DNA of 64,000 nt, taken from assembly GCF_019457635.1 (NCBI RefSeq), contig NZ_CP080412.1, positions 4,648,844 to 4,712,843 on the forward strand, written 5' to 3'. Below, piece after piece: positions 52,654 through 62,042 of the stretch (its first letter is position 1; each line of letters starts with the position of its first letter). This DNA is from Shewanella mangrovisoli (GTDB lineage: Bacteria; Pseudomonadota; Gammaproteobacteria; Enterobacterales; Shewanellaceae). Below the pieces are notes generated by a model. It had not been told where the DNA came from. It made no database searches and saw nothing but the letters and a program-made list of their open reading frames with translations. The translations under genes were made by a program, and so were the position numbers.

Positions 52654-53817
52654 ATGAACATAGTTGTAGTTGGAATGGGCTATGTTGGCCTATCGAACGC
52701 GGTTTTACTCGCCCAGCAAAACCATGTAGTAGCGATTGATTTGATGCCCGAGCGTGTCGCGTTAGTTAATGCGCGTAAACCAACGGTCGCCGACAGCCTG
52801 ATTGAAGAATATCTGCAGCATAAAGCCTTAAATCTCAGTGCCACGACCGACAAAAAAGCCGTTAAAGAAGCTGATTTTGTCATCATAGCGACTCCTACAG
52901 ATTACGACCCACAAACTAACTACTTTAATACTCAGTCGGTAGAACGGGTCGCGAAGGAAGTACTCGCCCTGAATCCAGATACCACCATTGTTATCAAATC
53001 GACTGTGCCAGTGGGTTTTACCGAAGGGCTGAGAAATAAGCTCAACAGTGACAATATCTTATTTTCGCCAGAGTTTTTGCGTGAAGGTAAGGCGCTTTAC
53101 GATAACCTGCACCCCTCGCGCATCATAGTGGGTGAGCGTTCCGAGCGCGCCCAAGCCTTCGCTAATCTTCTTGCCCGCGCCGCCATTAAACAAGATATTC
53201 CGACTTTACTCACAGACAGCACTGAGGCCGAGGCGATTAAGTTGTTTGCCAACACCTTTTTAGCCATGCGCGTCGCCTACTTTAATGAGTTGGACACCTA
53301 TGCGGAGAGCCGAGGACTCAACACCCGTCAGATTATCGAAGGCGTATGTTTAGATCCGCGCATCGGCGATTACTACAACAACCCGTCCTTCGGTTATGGC
53401 GGTTACTGCCTGCCCAAGGACACTAAGCAATTGTTAGCCAACTATAACGATGTGCCTAACAATCTCATCAGCGCCATTGTCGACTCCAATACGACCCGCA
53501 AAGATTTTATCGCCAACGCTATTATCAATAAGCAACCGAAGCGAGTGGGTATCTATCGCTTAATCATGAAATCCGACTCGGACAACTTCCGCGCCTCGGC
53601 GGTACAGGGCGTGATGAAACGCATCAAGGCCAAGGGCATCGAAGTCGTAGTCTATGAGCCCGTACTCAAGGAAGACGAGTTTTTTAACTCGAAAGTGATC
53701 CGCGATTTACACGAATTTAAAGCCATGTGCGATGTGATTATTTCTAACCGTATGGCCAATGAACTCGAAGATGTCGCCGCTAAAGTCTACACTCGGGATC
53801 TGTTCCATCACGACTAA
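52654..53817 (+). CDS. ugd: UDP-glucose 6-dehydrogenase
   Basis: A 387-residue NAD enzyme that oxidises UDP-glucose to UDP-glucuronate. The Rossmann site is IVVVGMGYVGLSNAVLLAQQ and the catalytic Cys is in FGYGGYCLPKDTKQLL (about residue 253). KSTVPVGFTEG, FSPEFLREGKALYDNLHP and GDYYNNPSFGYGGYC fit the short Ugd class. Start is uncertain. The ATG at 52654 gives the standard N-terminus, but the ATG at 52633 (GGGAAA upstream) is also possible; neither has a strong ribosome site. It feeds the epimerase that follows 24 bp later. Confidence 0.9.
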   Translation: MNIVVVGMGYVGLSNAVLLAQQNHVVAIDLMPERVALVNARKPTVADSLIEEYLQHKALNLSATTDKKAVKEADFVIIATPTDYDPQTNYFNTQSVERVAKEVLALNPDTTIVIKSTVPVGFTEGLRNKLNSDNILFSPEFLREGKALYDNLHPSRIIVGERSERAQAFANLLARAAIKQDIPTLLTDSTEAEAIKLFANTFLAMRVAYFNELDTYAESRGLNTRQIIEGVCLDPRIGDYYNNPSFGYGGYCLPKDTKQLLANYNDVPNNLISAIVDSNTTRKDFIANAIINKQPKRVGIYRLIMKSDSDNFRASAVQGVMKRIKAKGIEVVVYEPVLKEDEFFNSKVIRDLHEFKAMCDVIISNRMANELEDVAAKVYTRDLFHHD

Positions 53818-53841
53818 GCGTCCAGAATATAAAGGTTTACT

Positions 53842-54849
53842 ATGAAATACTTAGTCACAGGCGCCGCCGGATTTATCGGCGCTAAAGTCAGTGAGCGCCT
53901 CTGCGCACAGGGCCATGAGGTAATCGGTATCGATAACCTCAATGACTATTATGATGTCGGCTTAAAACTAGCTCGGTTATCTCCACTCGAAGCGTTAAGC
54001 AATTTCCGTTTTATCAAACTGGACTTAGCCGACAGAGAAGGCATAGCGGCATTGTTTGCAGAGCAAGGTTTTCAACGGGTTATCCATCTCGCCGCGCAGG
54101 CTGGGGTGCGCTACTCCCTCGATAATCCCCTCGCCTATGCCGATAGCAATTTAGTCGGGCATCTCACCATTTTAGAGGGCTGTCGGCACCATAAGATTGA
54201 GCATCTAGTCTATGCCTCTTCATCCTCTGTGTATGGCTTGAATCAAAAGATGCCATTTTCGACCGAGGATAGTGTCGATCACCCGATTTCCCTATACGCG
54301 GCGACCAAGAAAGCTAACGAGTTAATGTCGCACACTTACTCGCATCTCTATCAATTACCCACCACAGGCTTGCGCTTTTTTACCGTGTATGGCCCCTGGG
54401 GACGACCCGATATGGCCTTGTTTAAATTCACAAAAGCGATTCTCGCAGGCGACACTATCGATGTGTATAACCATGGCGATCTCAGCCGTGATTTCACCTA
54501 TATCGACGATATCGTTGAGGGCATCATCAGGGTACAAGACAAACCTCCTCACCCAACACCGGACTGGCATGTTGAAACTGGCACACCCGCCAATAGCAGC
54601 GCCCCCTATCGCGTATTCAACATAGGCAATGGCAGCCCAGTGCAATTGCTGGATTTTATTACCGCACTCGAAAGTGCACTCGGTATTGAGGCTAACAAAC
54701 AATTCTTACCCATGCAGCCCGGAGATGTGCATTCCACTTGGGCCGATACCGAAGACCTGTTTAAGGCCGTGGGTTATAAACCCCAAGTGGATATCAATAC
54801 CGGGGTGAGCAGATTTGTCGAGTGGTACCGCGCGTTTTATGCGAAGTAA
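53842..54849 (+). CDS. UDP-glucuronate 4-epimerase (SDR family)
   Basis: A 335-residue SDR enzyme. NAD motif TGAAGFIGAKVSERL; catalytic Tyr/Lys in SLYAATKKANEL; GIDNLNDYYDVGLK is a hallmark of uronate epimerases. Next to ugd it should convert UDP-glucuronate to UDP-galacturonate for surface polysaccharide. A bidirectional terminator follows. Confidence 0.88.
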   Translation: MKYLVTGAAGFIGAKVSERLCAQGHEVIGIDNLNDYYDVGLKLARLSPLEALSNFRFIKLDLADREGIAALFAEQGFQRVIHLAAQAGVRYSLDNPLAYADSNLVGHLTILEGCRHHKIEHLVYASSSSVYGLNQKMPFSTEDSVDHPISLYAATKKANELMSHTYSHLYQLPTTGLRFFTVYGPWGRPDMALFKFTKAILAGDTIDVYNHGDLSRDFTYIDDIVEGIIRVQDKPPHPTPDWHVETGTPANSSAPYRVFNIGNGSPVQLLDFITALESALGIEANKQFLPMQPGDVHSTWADTEDLFKAVGYKPQVDINTGVSRFVEWYRAFYAK

Positions 54850-54864
54850 CTTCTTTGAGAAAAT

Positions 54865-54894
54865 AAAAAGGCCTGCTGATTTGCAGGCCTTTTT
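54865..54894. terminator. Bidirectional terminator between the epimerase gene and wzi
   Basis: AAAAAGGCCTGC-TGATTT-GCAGGCCTTTTT: a 7-bp stem (GGCCTGC/GCAGGCC) between A and T runs. Confidence 0.88.
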
Positions 54895-54907
54895 ATTGAG
54901 TTAACGC

Positions 54908-56380
54908 TTAAAAACGATATTCAAAACTGCTGAAGAAAGTCGCATTAGTATCGTTTTCTTGTACATCAAATTCCGATCTCGATACTGTACCGCCCAGACT
55001 CCACATGCCCTTCCACACAGGCATACGATAGGAAAGCTCCAGCATCAGCAAGTCTTCCTTCGGTGGCTGTGGCGCCCATGTGGTCGCCACATTGGTGCCG
55101 TCTTTATTCAACTTGGCATAACGCAGGAGCGAGGTAAAACCGCGGCTGTTATGGAACTGGCCAACTAAACCCAATACAAAGACTTGAGCATCGCTATCAT
55201 AGGTCGAACCTAAGGCTCTGCCGTAGTAACGCGCTCCACTCAGGTAGACAGGATCTTCATAGAAGCAGTTAGGCTTGCCATCACACTCGACAAAGGTATC
55301 CGAGTATTCCATAAACAGCTTGAATTGCTTACCCGACGTGCCGAAATGGGTATCTATCCCCCAAAGTGAGCCGCAATCGCTGCCGTTTTCACAGCTATGC
55401 TCAAGGTACAAACCCACAGGGATATCCTGCCAAGTATTGGCATAACGTAAATCGATGCTCTGGGTTCTATGGCCAGCGCCACGGCGTTGATCGGCAAGGC
55501 AAGAATCCGAACCGTCGATGCACACCGCATTACCAGCAACTGAATCCCACCAAGAATCGAAGTCGCAATTCTGCCCTTCACCACAGAATAGTGTCGACCA
55601 AGATAGGCCTATTTCTAACTGCTGAAGGGGTTTGGCGGTAAAGCGCATATCCCATTCCGCCGTTTTAGGCACGGCACGCTCTTTTTCAGCCATGCTAAAA
55701 CCGGTCTTGAAAGTCCAAGGACCAATCCAAGATAACCATGGCGTTTCGAAGGCGGCAGCATTATTACGGCTGAGCGACAGTGACTGCATAGGGCGCGCAT
55801 TGTTAGAGCGATGCAATGCAGAATCAAATCCCGGGCCCCACCATTGCTCAACCGTACCTAAAGTCGCAATCCAGTTACCCATGATCACCGCGAAGTAAGA
55901 CTCATCGAGACGGAAGTTTTTGTTATCTTGCGGGTCGTAAGTCTCGGCAACTGTGGTTTTATAGGCCACACGTGAGCCTAAGTATTCGTAAGAGGCTTTA
56001 GCCTCACCCTTTTCACGATAGTCGGAGCCATAATGCTGGAAGCGAGCGGGATCGGTCGCGCCCGAGAGTTTAACCCTAGCATTACCGCGATTATCGACGG
56101 CATTTTGATAGTAAAAGTTAACTCGGGCAAAGGCTTGCACTAAACGGGGAGACAATAGTTCGGGTTCGACTTTCGCTAAGTCGCCACCAATACCTGACCA
56201 CATCAAGGGAAAGGTATTCACTGGCACACGGATCACGCCCGCATCGGCCAGAGCTTGAATATCGGCTCTTAAATAAATGTCCGAGGCATCCACCCAAGGG
56301 GCTGCAGCAACGGAAGCAGAAAACAATAAACCAGATGCAACGCTAGCAGCGAGGATAGTGGGGGTCAAAAAAGCCTTCAT
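54908..56380 (-). CDS. Capsule assembly protein Wzi family
   Basis: A 490-residue outer-membrane barrel. Signal peptide (ILAASVASGLLFSASVAAA), then the periplasmic helical start PWVDASDIYLRADIQALADAGVIR, typical of Wzi, and AVIMGNWIATLGTVEQWWGPGFDSAL inside. It ends FFSSFEYRF. Wzi helps anchor capsule to the cell surface. The extracellular part holds five to six Cys (for example FCGEGQNCDFD, ENGSDCG), suggesting loop disulfides. Its neighbours are uronic-acid genes on one side and coaD on the other. Confidence 0.88.
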   Translation of the reverse strand: MKAFLTPTILAASVASGLLFSASVAAAPWVDASDIYLRADIQALADAGVIRVPVNTFPLMWSGIGGDLAKVEPELLSPRLVQAFARVNFYYQNAVDNRGNARVKLSGATDPARFQHYGSDYREKGEAKASYEYLGSRVAYKTTVAETYDPQDNKNFRLDESYFAVIMGNWIATLGTVEQWWGPGFDSALHRSNNARPMQSLSLSRNNAAAFETPWLSWIGPWTFKTGFSMAEKERAVPKTAEWDMRFTAKPLQQLEIGLSWSTLFCGEGQNCDFDSWWDSVAGNAVCIDGSDSCLADQRRGAGHRTQSIDLRYANTWQDIPVGLYLEHSCENGSDCGSLWGIDTHFGTSGKQFKLFMEYSDTFVECDGKPNCFYEDPVYLSGARYYGRALGSTYDSDAQVFVLGLVGQFHNSRGFTSLLRYAKLNKDGTNVATTWAPQPPKEDLLMLELSYRMPVWKGMWSLGGTVSRSEFDVQENDTNATFFSSFEYRF

Positions 56381-56446
56381 AACATCCTTTTCATTATCAT
56401 CGCGAGGCCTGATGCCTCAAAGGTTTTATGGAAATACTCAGCCTTA

Positions 56447-56938
56447 TCAGGCCTTTGCGAGGTTAAGCTTGGCGGTCAACGCGCTTGCCACCTCAGAGTG
56501 TACAAATTGACTCACATCGCCGCCATGCAGCGCGACTTCCTTCACTAAGGTGGAAGAAATAAAGGAGTTTTCTTCAGCCGGCGTTAAAAACACGCTCTCA
56601 AGATCAGGGCTTAATCTGCGATTCATGTTGGCCAATTGGAATTCATACTCAAAGTCGGAAACCGCACGCAAACCACGCACCAGCACGCTCGCACGCTGTT
56701 CCTTGGCAAAATCCACCAGCAAGCCCGAAAAACCAACCACTTCCACATTATCCAAATGGGCTGTGACGCGGTTTACCAACTCAACGCGCTCCTCAAGAGT
56801 AAACCTTGGCTGCTTAGATGGATTGGCCGCAATGCCAATAATCACATGCTTAAACAACTTAGCCGCACGCTCAATCAAATCGGCATGACCATTGGTAATG
56901 GGATCGAAAGTCCCAGGATAAATAGCTCTTGTATGCAC
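56447..56938 (-). CDS. coaD: Pantetheine-phosphate adenylyltransferase
   Basis: A 163-residue cytosolic enzyme of coenzyme A synthesis. The nucleotidyltransferase motif is AIYPGTFDPITNGHADLIERA, followed by RGLRAVSDFEYEFQLANMNR and EENSFISSTLVKEVALHGGDVSQFV. The GTG at 56936-56938 is chosen because it gives the standard 'xHTRAIYPGTFDP' start; an in-frame ATG ten codons upstream is less usual. coaD next to LPS core genes (waa/kdt) is common in gammaproteobacteria. Confidence 0.95.
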   Translation of the reverse strand: MHTRAIYPGTFDPITNGHADLIERAAKLFKHVIIGIAANPSKQPRFTLEERVELVNRVTAHLDNVEVVGFSGLLVDFAKEQRASVLVRGLRAVSDFEYEFQLANMNRRLSPDLESVFLTPAEENSFISSTLVKEVALHGGDVSQFVHSEVASALTAKLNLAKA

Positions 56939-57213
56939 TTTGCTGACTCGACTCAGATAGATACCCAAAAATCATTGCCGCCAGTCTACTCGTTTTAGCC
57001 ACTTGAGTGAATCATCCAGATAAAAACCGCTGAAAATCCCGTTAAAAATTGAAATACTGGCAAGAATTCCTCGGATTAAGCCCATGTAAAGGCATGAACT
57101 GATATAATGCCGACTCGATATATATTGGCTTAAGTAGGCAGCGGCTTTCGTCCAACCAAGATGGATTGAAACCACACCACAACCGATTAAGTCCACGTCA
57201 TCAGAGCACTTAT

Positions 57214-58284
57214 ATGAAAAAAATCGCCATTTTTTGCCATAACTTTTTCTCTAACGGCACAGTCAAAATCGCCTTATCCCAGGCAGAAGTGCTGCAGGAA
57301 GCCGGGCAAGATGTTCACCTCTTTGTGTTCCATAAAGAGGGGGATTTTATGCCGCCAGAAAATGTGACGATTCATTACCTATATGAAGCAGGTCAAAAGC
57401 CAAGTCTACAGGAGCAAAGACAACGCCTGCAGGCCAAGGTGGCCGAAGCGGAACAATCGGGTAAGTTCTCGCTATTCTTAAGTAACTCGACCGACTGCGA
57501 TGTCGTTGTTTCCGGCTGCGATTTCGATCCCTGCTATTACTTTTGCCACTGCGCCCTTAAGCAAGAACTCTTGATGGAATTAAAGCGTGGTCCAGTGCAT
57601 TTCTGGCGGCGCTGGAAAAAGGCCAAGGCACTGATTGGCAAAAAGATCATTACAGTTTCCAATGGCATCGCCGATGAGCTCAGTGCCACTTCTTGGCTGA
57701 AGCCACAAAGCGTTCAGACCATCTATAATCCCTTTAGATTGGAGGAAATCCGCAAGAAGACTCAGGAAGAAATTGCCGAGATCCCAAGTGAGCCTTATAT
57801 GATCCATGTCGGCCGTGTGACACGGCAAAAACGCCACGATATTTTGTTTAAGGCACTTAGGGATATGCCAACGGCCCCTAAACTTGTCCTGCTGTGCAAC
57901 CGCCCCAAAAAGGCACGCAAACTCGCTAAGAAATACGGTGTCGAACACAGAATCATCACGCCTGGGTTCCAACACAATCCCTACGCTTGGATTGCCAAAG
58001 CCGAGTTGATGTTACTCAGCTCAGATTTTGAAGGCCTACCGACCGTGGTGATTGAGTCTTTAGCCTGTGGCACACCTGTCGTCAGTACAGATTGCCCACA
58101 CGGGCCCAATGAAATTCTCACAGGGCATTTAGCACAATATCTCGTCCCCGTTCGCCAACCCGCGCTGTTGGCACAAAAGGCACTGGAGTGTCTGGCCTCA
58201 CCGCCCGCTTTAGACAATCTAGAAATATTAAAGGCCGTAGACAGCCAATATATTGCCGCTCAATATATTAACTTAGCGAAATAA
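57214..58284 (+). CDS. Glycosyltransferase family 4
   Basis: A 356-residue cytosolic GT-B transferase. Acceptor domain starts KKIAIFCHNFFSNGTVKIAL. The donor domain has the GT4 motif EGLPTVVIESLACGTPVVSTDCP (E-x7-E) near residue 285. Its C-terminal half is very similar to the transferase at 60905 (SSDFEGLPTVxIESLACGTPVVSTDCPHGPNEILTG), so the two are paralogues. The ATG at 57214 starts the fold. Sugar and acceptor are unknown, but LPS core or O-antigen is likely by location. Confidence 0.85.
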   Translation: MKKIAIFCHNFFSNGTVKIALSQAEVLQEAGQDVHLFVFHKEGDFMPPENVTIHYLYEAGQKPSLQEQRQRLQAKVAEAEQSGKFSLFLSNSTDCDVVVSGCDFDPCYYFCHCALKQELLMELKRGPVHFWRRWKKAKALIGKKIITVSNGIADELSATSWLKPQSVQTIYNPFRLEEIRKKTQEEIAEIPSEPYMIHVGRVTRQKRHDILFKALRDMPTAPKLVLLCNRPKKARKLAKKYGVEHRIITPGFQHNPYAWIAKAELMLLSSDFEGLPTVVIESLACGTPVVSTDCPHGPNEILTGHLAQYLVPVRQPALLAQKALECLASPPALDNLEILKAVDSQYIAAQYINLAK

Positions 58285-58294
58285 ATTTTCACTT

Positions 58295-58334
58295 TTAATT
58301 AGAACGCCATTTCTTATATTGGCGTTCTAATTAA
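58295..58334. terminator. Hairpin after the GT4 gene
   Basis: TTAATTAGAACGCCA and TGGCGTTCTAATTAA form a perfect 15-bp stem with a 10-nt loop. The end is AT-rich, so termination would be moderate. It lies in the 316-bp gap 58285-58600; the rest of that gap is very AT-rich and must hold the promoter of the next gene. Confidence 0.65.
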
Positions 58335-58600
58335 TATCGCAACAAATTGATACAGCATGAAACACTATTTAAAATAAAAATTAATATAACAAATGTATCA
58401 ACAAACCATTAATGTCATCATACTTATTGATTAAGGTGATACAAATTAAAAACATTTAACGAACAATTAATTATATAATACCGCGTCCTGCATTAATTAA
58501 ATCATTATTTAATTGATCGCCAGAATTAAAAACCTCAAAATATTCCGCTTGGAATAAATTTGTCTCACAAACGGATTTAGTGAGTATTTTTGGGGTAGTT

Positions 58601-59773
58601 ATGAGTAAGCTAAAGGTCGCTTTATTAGTCGATGAATATTTTGGTGGTACAGGTACAGTGTACGGTGGATACGGCTTTCTGGCCCGTCATCTGATCGCCA
58701 AACATCTACCCAATGAGAACATTGAAGTAGAAGTACTAATAAAAAAAGATTGCAGCAAACAGCGATTAATTCCCCGTCGTTATATGATCGATGGTATCAA
58801 AGTGTATCGCCTTGCCGCTAAGTTTATGGATTTTCTTAATATCAGATTCTTAAAAAAGAAAAACTATGATCTTTTTTTATCCATCGAAATGACGACCCAT
58901 TCCTATCGTATTCTTAAAACAATCCCCAATATCGATAAAAAATTGTTGTTCTGGGTTCAAGATCCGCGCCCCGATTACGAATGGGATGAAATTAATACCG
59001 TAAAACTTTTTCCTGAGAAAAGTTATTGGGATAGCAATATTTATCAATTTGTCCATGACCTATGGGCCGCGGGTAAAGTCTCGTTTATTTCTCAAGCACG
59101 TTTTCTCGATAGAAAAGCGCGGGATCTCTACAACCTCGACGATAAAACCGAGATCAAATACTTACCGAATCCTATCGAAATCGATCACAACTTCGATGTC
59201 GAAACCCATCCGAAGAAAAATCACATTATCTTCCTCGGCCGTATCGAGTCGGTTAAGCGTGGCTGGTTATTCTGTGAGATTGCCAAATTGATGCCAGAAT
59301 ATGAATTTTTCATGCTTGGTCAATCCTTTAGACAGTCGAAGAAAAACCAATCCATCATGAATAACTACCTCGATATCCCCAACTTACACTTTGTGGGGCA
59401 TGTTGAGGGCGAGAAAAAGGCACAGTTGATTAAGGACGCTAAGATTTTAGTGAACACCTCAATCCACGAGGCGCTACCTATTTCGTTTTTGGAAGCCTTA
59501 TCCTACGGAACGCTGCTCGTGAGCTGTCGTGATCCCGATGAACTCACCAGCCAATTTGGGGTATTTACAGGCACAGTACTAGGAGATGGTTTCGATAAAG
59601 TCCCACTCTTTGTCGACGGTATCCGCCATTTGATGGAAAACGAGCCACTCCGCCAAGAGCTGGCGCTAAAAGCGGTGAACTACATCAAAGCGACTCACAG
59701 CATTGAAGATTTTCAGAAAAATATGCAAGAGATTATCTTTAAGCTAGTCGAAGAGACTAAAGCGCAAAGCTAA
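58601..59773 (+). CDS. Glycosyltransferase family 4-like protein
   Basis: A 390-residue cytosolic transferase. The N-terminal Gly-rich loop is EYFGGTGTVYGGYGFLARHLI, and the donor domain has HIIFLGRIESVKRGWLF and NTSIHEALPISFLEALSYGTLLVSC, the latter being the E-x7-E donor motif. The ATG at 58601 follows GGGGTAG. It differs from the other two GT4 genes in its N-terminus and is more AT-rich at its 5' end, hinting at separate acquisition. The substrate is unknown. A terminator follows. Confidence 0.8.
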   Translation: MSKLKVALLVDEYFGGTGTVYGGYGFLARHLIAKHLPNENIEVEVLIKKDCSKQRLIPRRYMIDGIKVYRLAAKFMDFLNIRFLKKKNYDLFLSIEMTTHSYRILKTIPNIDKKLLFWVQDPRPDYEWDEINTVKLFPEKSYWDSNIYQFVHDLWAAGKVSFISQARFLDRKARDLYNLDDKTEIKYLPNPIEIDHNFDVETHPKKNHIIFLGRIESVKRGWLFCEIAKLMPEYEFFMLGQSFRQSKKNQSIMNNYLDIPNLHFVGHVEGEKKAQLIKDAKILVNTSIHEALPISFLEALSYGTLLVSCRDPDELTSQFGVFTGTVLGDGFDKVPLFVDGIRHLMENEPLRQELALKAVNYIKATHSIEDFQKNMQEIIFKLVEETKAQS

Positions 59774-59777
59774 AAAC

Positions 59778-59808
59778 AAGGCCGACACTATGTCGGCCTT
59801 ACTTTTTC
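59778..59808. terminator. Bidirectional terminator between two polysaccharide genes
   Basis: AAGGCCGACA-CTA-TGTCGGCCTT, a 10-bp stem, with ACTTTTTCTT on the right and an A-rich left flank. Confidence 0.85.
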
Positions 59809-60885
59809 TTAAAACAGTTTCCAATAGCCTAACTTGCGGCGCATTTTAAAGTGTCGCAGTAGGTTCAATGGCTTAGGTTTCAGCCAAGCGGTTCCCTTAT
59901 CGATCAGAGCATCGGTTGCCGCGAGTACACGCTGGCTAGACTGACCATCTCCCGTAGGGTGGATTTGATTGCAATAATCATGGATATGCGCCATCAAATC
60001 ATCGGGGCGGCTCAGCGCTCTCATGAGTGCAGGTTCAATCTCTTCGACTCGGTTAATATCGATTAAATGAGCCTTCGGTGACTGATTTTTAAAGGTTACC
60101 ACTGGCTTACGCTGCATTAAAAACATCAATAAAATCGAAGAAGTATCGCAGAGCATCACATCACCTGCCTGCAAAAGCGGGATCACGTTGTCGGTTTCCA
60201 CAAACTGGAGATTCTCATTTTCGAGAGTCTTGTATTGCTCAACAATACTTGGCTTCATCTTAGGATGGAACTGTACCAACCAGCGCCACTGGCTCTTTTG
60301 CGACAGGGCTTTAATCTGCTCGAATACCTCTGGCGCACAGGTCAGACTGGGGGAGAATGTCGAGCAAAACAGCACTACTGGCCGTGGATCATCGGGCTTA
60401 ATGTAAGGATTATCTTTATTTTCAATAAATAAGGGATCGAGCGCTGGCCAGCCCGTTTCGGCCACAGTAAAGGTGCCGATTTTTTTCTCTAGCTCAAGGA
60501 AAGGTAACGTCGTCGCCGGCCCTTGGGTGCAATACAAGTCAAAGCAATCACGGATTTCGAAGTGATCTTCTCTCCCCTTATGATTCATTTTGCCCGCATT
60601 AAAACCGTGGAACACCCCCACTTTAACCCCAGGGATAAAGCTTGGCACTACGTTACCCGGCACGAACACGGCATCGGGTTTCCATGCCTTAACGGCATCG
60701 ATATCGGGTAAGCGTTTTTCATCCGCTTTAAGGAATTTGGGGTCGACCTCACGGCCTTCGAGGAACCAACACGCCTCATCGCCACGCGCCAGAATCACTT
60801 GCTGCAGCGGCCTTAGCATCGCATAGGAATAGTTCTGTGCGATGTAGAACAAATAACGTCTTTTATTTGATTTACGCGCTTCCAC
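59809..60885 (-). CDS. CDP-glycerol glycerophosphotransferase-like protein
   Basis: A 358-residue cytosolic protein of the teichoic-acid-type glycerophosphotransferase superfamily. Marks are RYLFYIAQNYSYAMLRPLQ, VGVFHGFNAGKMNHKGR, WLVQFHPKMKPSIV (the HP nucleotide motif) and MLCDTSSILLMFLMQRKPVVTF (D-T-S-S motif). The start is a GTG at 60883-60885, six bases after GAGGAG; a longer frame overlaps the previous gene. It lies 19 bp after the GT4 gene in the same operon. It may add glycerol phosphate or a related group to surface sugars. Confidence 0.8.
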   Translation of the reverse strand: MEARKSNKRRYLFYIAQNYSYAMLRPLQQVILARGDEACWFLEGREVDPKFLKADEKRLPDIDAVKAWKPDAVFVPGNVVPSFIPGVKVGVFHGFNAGKMNHKGREDHFEIRDCFDLYCTQGPATTLPFLELEKKIGTFTVAETGWPALDPLFIENKDNPYIKPDDPRPVVLFCSTFSPSLTCAPEVFEQIKALSQKSQWRWLVQFHPKMKPSIVEQYKTLENENLQFVETDNVIPLLQAGDVMLCDTSSILLMFLMQRKPVVTFKNQSPKAHLIDINRVEEIEPALMRALSRPDDLMAHIHDYCNQIHPTGDGQSSQRVLAATDALIDKGTAWLKPKPLNLLRHFKMRRKLGYWKLF

Positions 60886-60904
60886 CGCTTTCTCCTCGGG
60901 TAAA

Positions 60905-61990
60905 TTATTTCGCGAGCGCGAGATATTGTTCGGCAATCGCAGTCGCATCCACCTTAGCTAAAATCTCCACATTGTCGAGGGATGGTGGCTGCGCGACCAC
61001 GGCGTCAATCATCTTCGCCAAGGCCGCAGGATTGCGACGGGGCACAAGATAGGGAGCCAAATTTCCGGTCAAAATCTCATTAGGTCCGTGTGGGCAGTCG
61101 GTACTGACCACTGGCGTGCCGCAGGCTAAGGATTCGATTAATACCGTCGGCAATCCTTCGAAATCGGAACTCAGCACCAGAGCTTTAGCGCGTTTGATCC
61201 AAGGAAAAGGATTACTCTGGAACCCAGGAATGATTAAACGCTTCTCGATGCCGTATTTCTTCGCCGCTTTAATCGCCTTCTTGTGGTTATGGCATAACAG
61301 CACCACAGGTAACTGATTTTGGGTCTGTTTAAGGGCCTCAAACAACACATCGTGGCGCTTCTGTTTAGCAAAACGTCCTACGTGGATCAGATAGTCACCC
61401 TGAGGGATTTGCGGATTCTCTTGCTGTGACTGAGCAACAATCTCATTAAATTCAAATGGATTGTAGATAGTTCGCATGGATGCTGGCTGCAAACGCCCCT
61501 TAGCTTGAATCTCTTTAGCGATGCCGTTGGACACAGTGATCAAATGCTGGCCATTGAGCGCTTTTTTCGCCCGCAGTTTCTTATAGTAGGCGAAGGGGCC
61601 TAACTTAAACTGACGACTCAATTCTTCTTCAACCGATGAGTGCACAATCACATAGAGTGGTGTCACCCCGGTTTTGGTCATCATCAAATTGGTCTTATCA
61701 AGATTAGATAAAAACAGATCGAACTTACCGACTCGGGACTCAATCTCGGTAATCTTTGCCCGTAACTTATCGACCGATGCCCCTAGGCGCCCGAAGTGGT
61801 CATAATCTTTATCTTTGTCGGCAAAACATTGATGAACAGGTAAATTGTCTGGCGTTTCGTAATAACGATTATCTTCCATGACCAAAAAATGCGGCTCATG
61901 CCCTAGGCTAATAAACTGCTTTGCCAAGGTAATCATGACCTTCTCGGCTCCACCACCCGCTAAACTGTCGATGGCTATGGCTATCCGCAT
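60905..61990 (-). CDS. Glycosyltransferase family 4 (paralogue)
   Basis: A 361-residue GT-B transferase. Acceptor domain MRIAIAIDSLAGGGAEKVMITLAKQ; donor motif SSDFEGLPTVLIESLACGTPVVSTDCPHG. Shared blocks with the gene at 57214 also include VIVHSSVEEELSRQFKLGP versus a similar region there, and an almost equal C-terminus (ALDNxEIL..VD...IA.QY..LAK). It begins the leftward pair with the glycerophosphotransferase-like gene. Substrate unknown; LPS core is likely from location. Confidence 0.85.
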   Translation of the reverse strand: MRIAIAIDSLAGGGAEKVMITLAKQFISLGHEPHFLVMEDNRYYETPDNLPVHQCFADKDKDYDHFGRLGASVDKLRAKITEIESRVGKFDLFLSNLDKTNLMMTKTGVTPLYVIVHSSVEEELSRQFKLGPFAYYKKLRAKKALNGQHLITVSNGIAKEIQAKGRLQPASMRTIYNPFEFNEIVAQSQQENPQIPQGDYLIHVGRFAKQKRHDVLFEALKQTQNQLPVVLLCHNHKKAIKAAKKYGIEKRLIIPGFQSNPFPWIKRAKALVLSSDFEGLPTVLIESLACGTPVVSTDCPHGPNEILTGNLAPYLVPRRNPAALAKMIDAVVAQPPSLDNVEILAKVDATAIAEQYLALAK

Positions 61991-62042
61991 GATTTTTCTC
62001 CTAAACGATAATCTAAAACTCAGGATGACAGGCTAACAGTGG

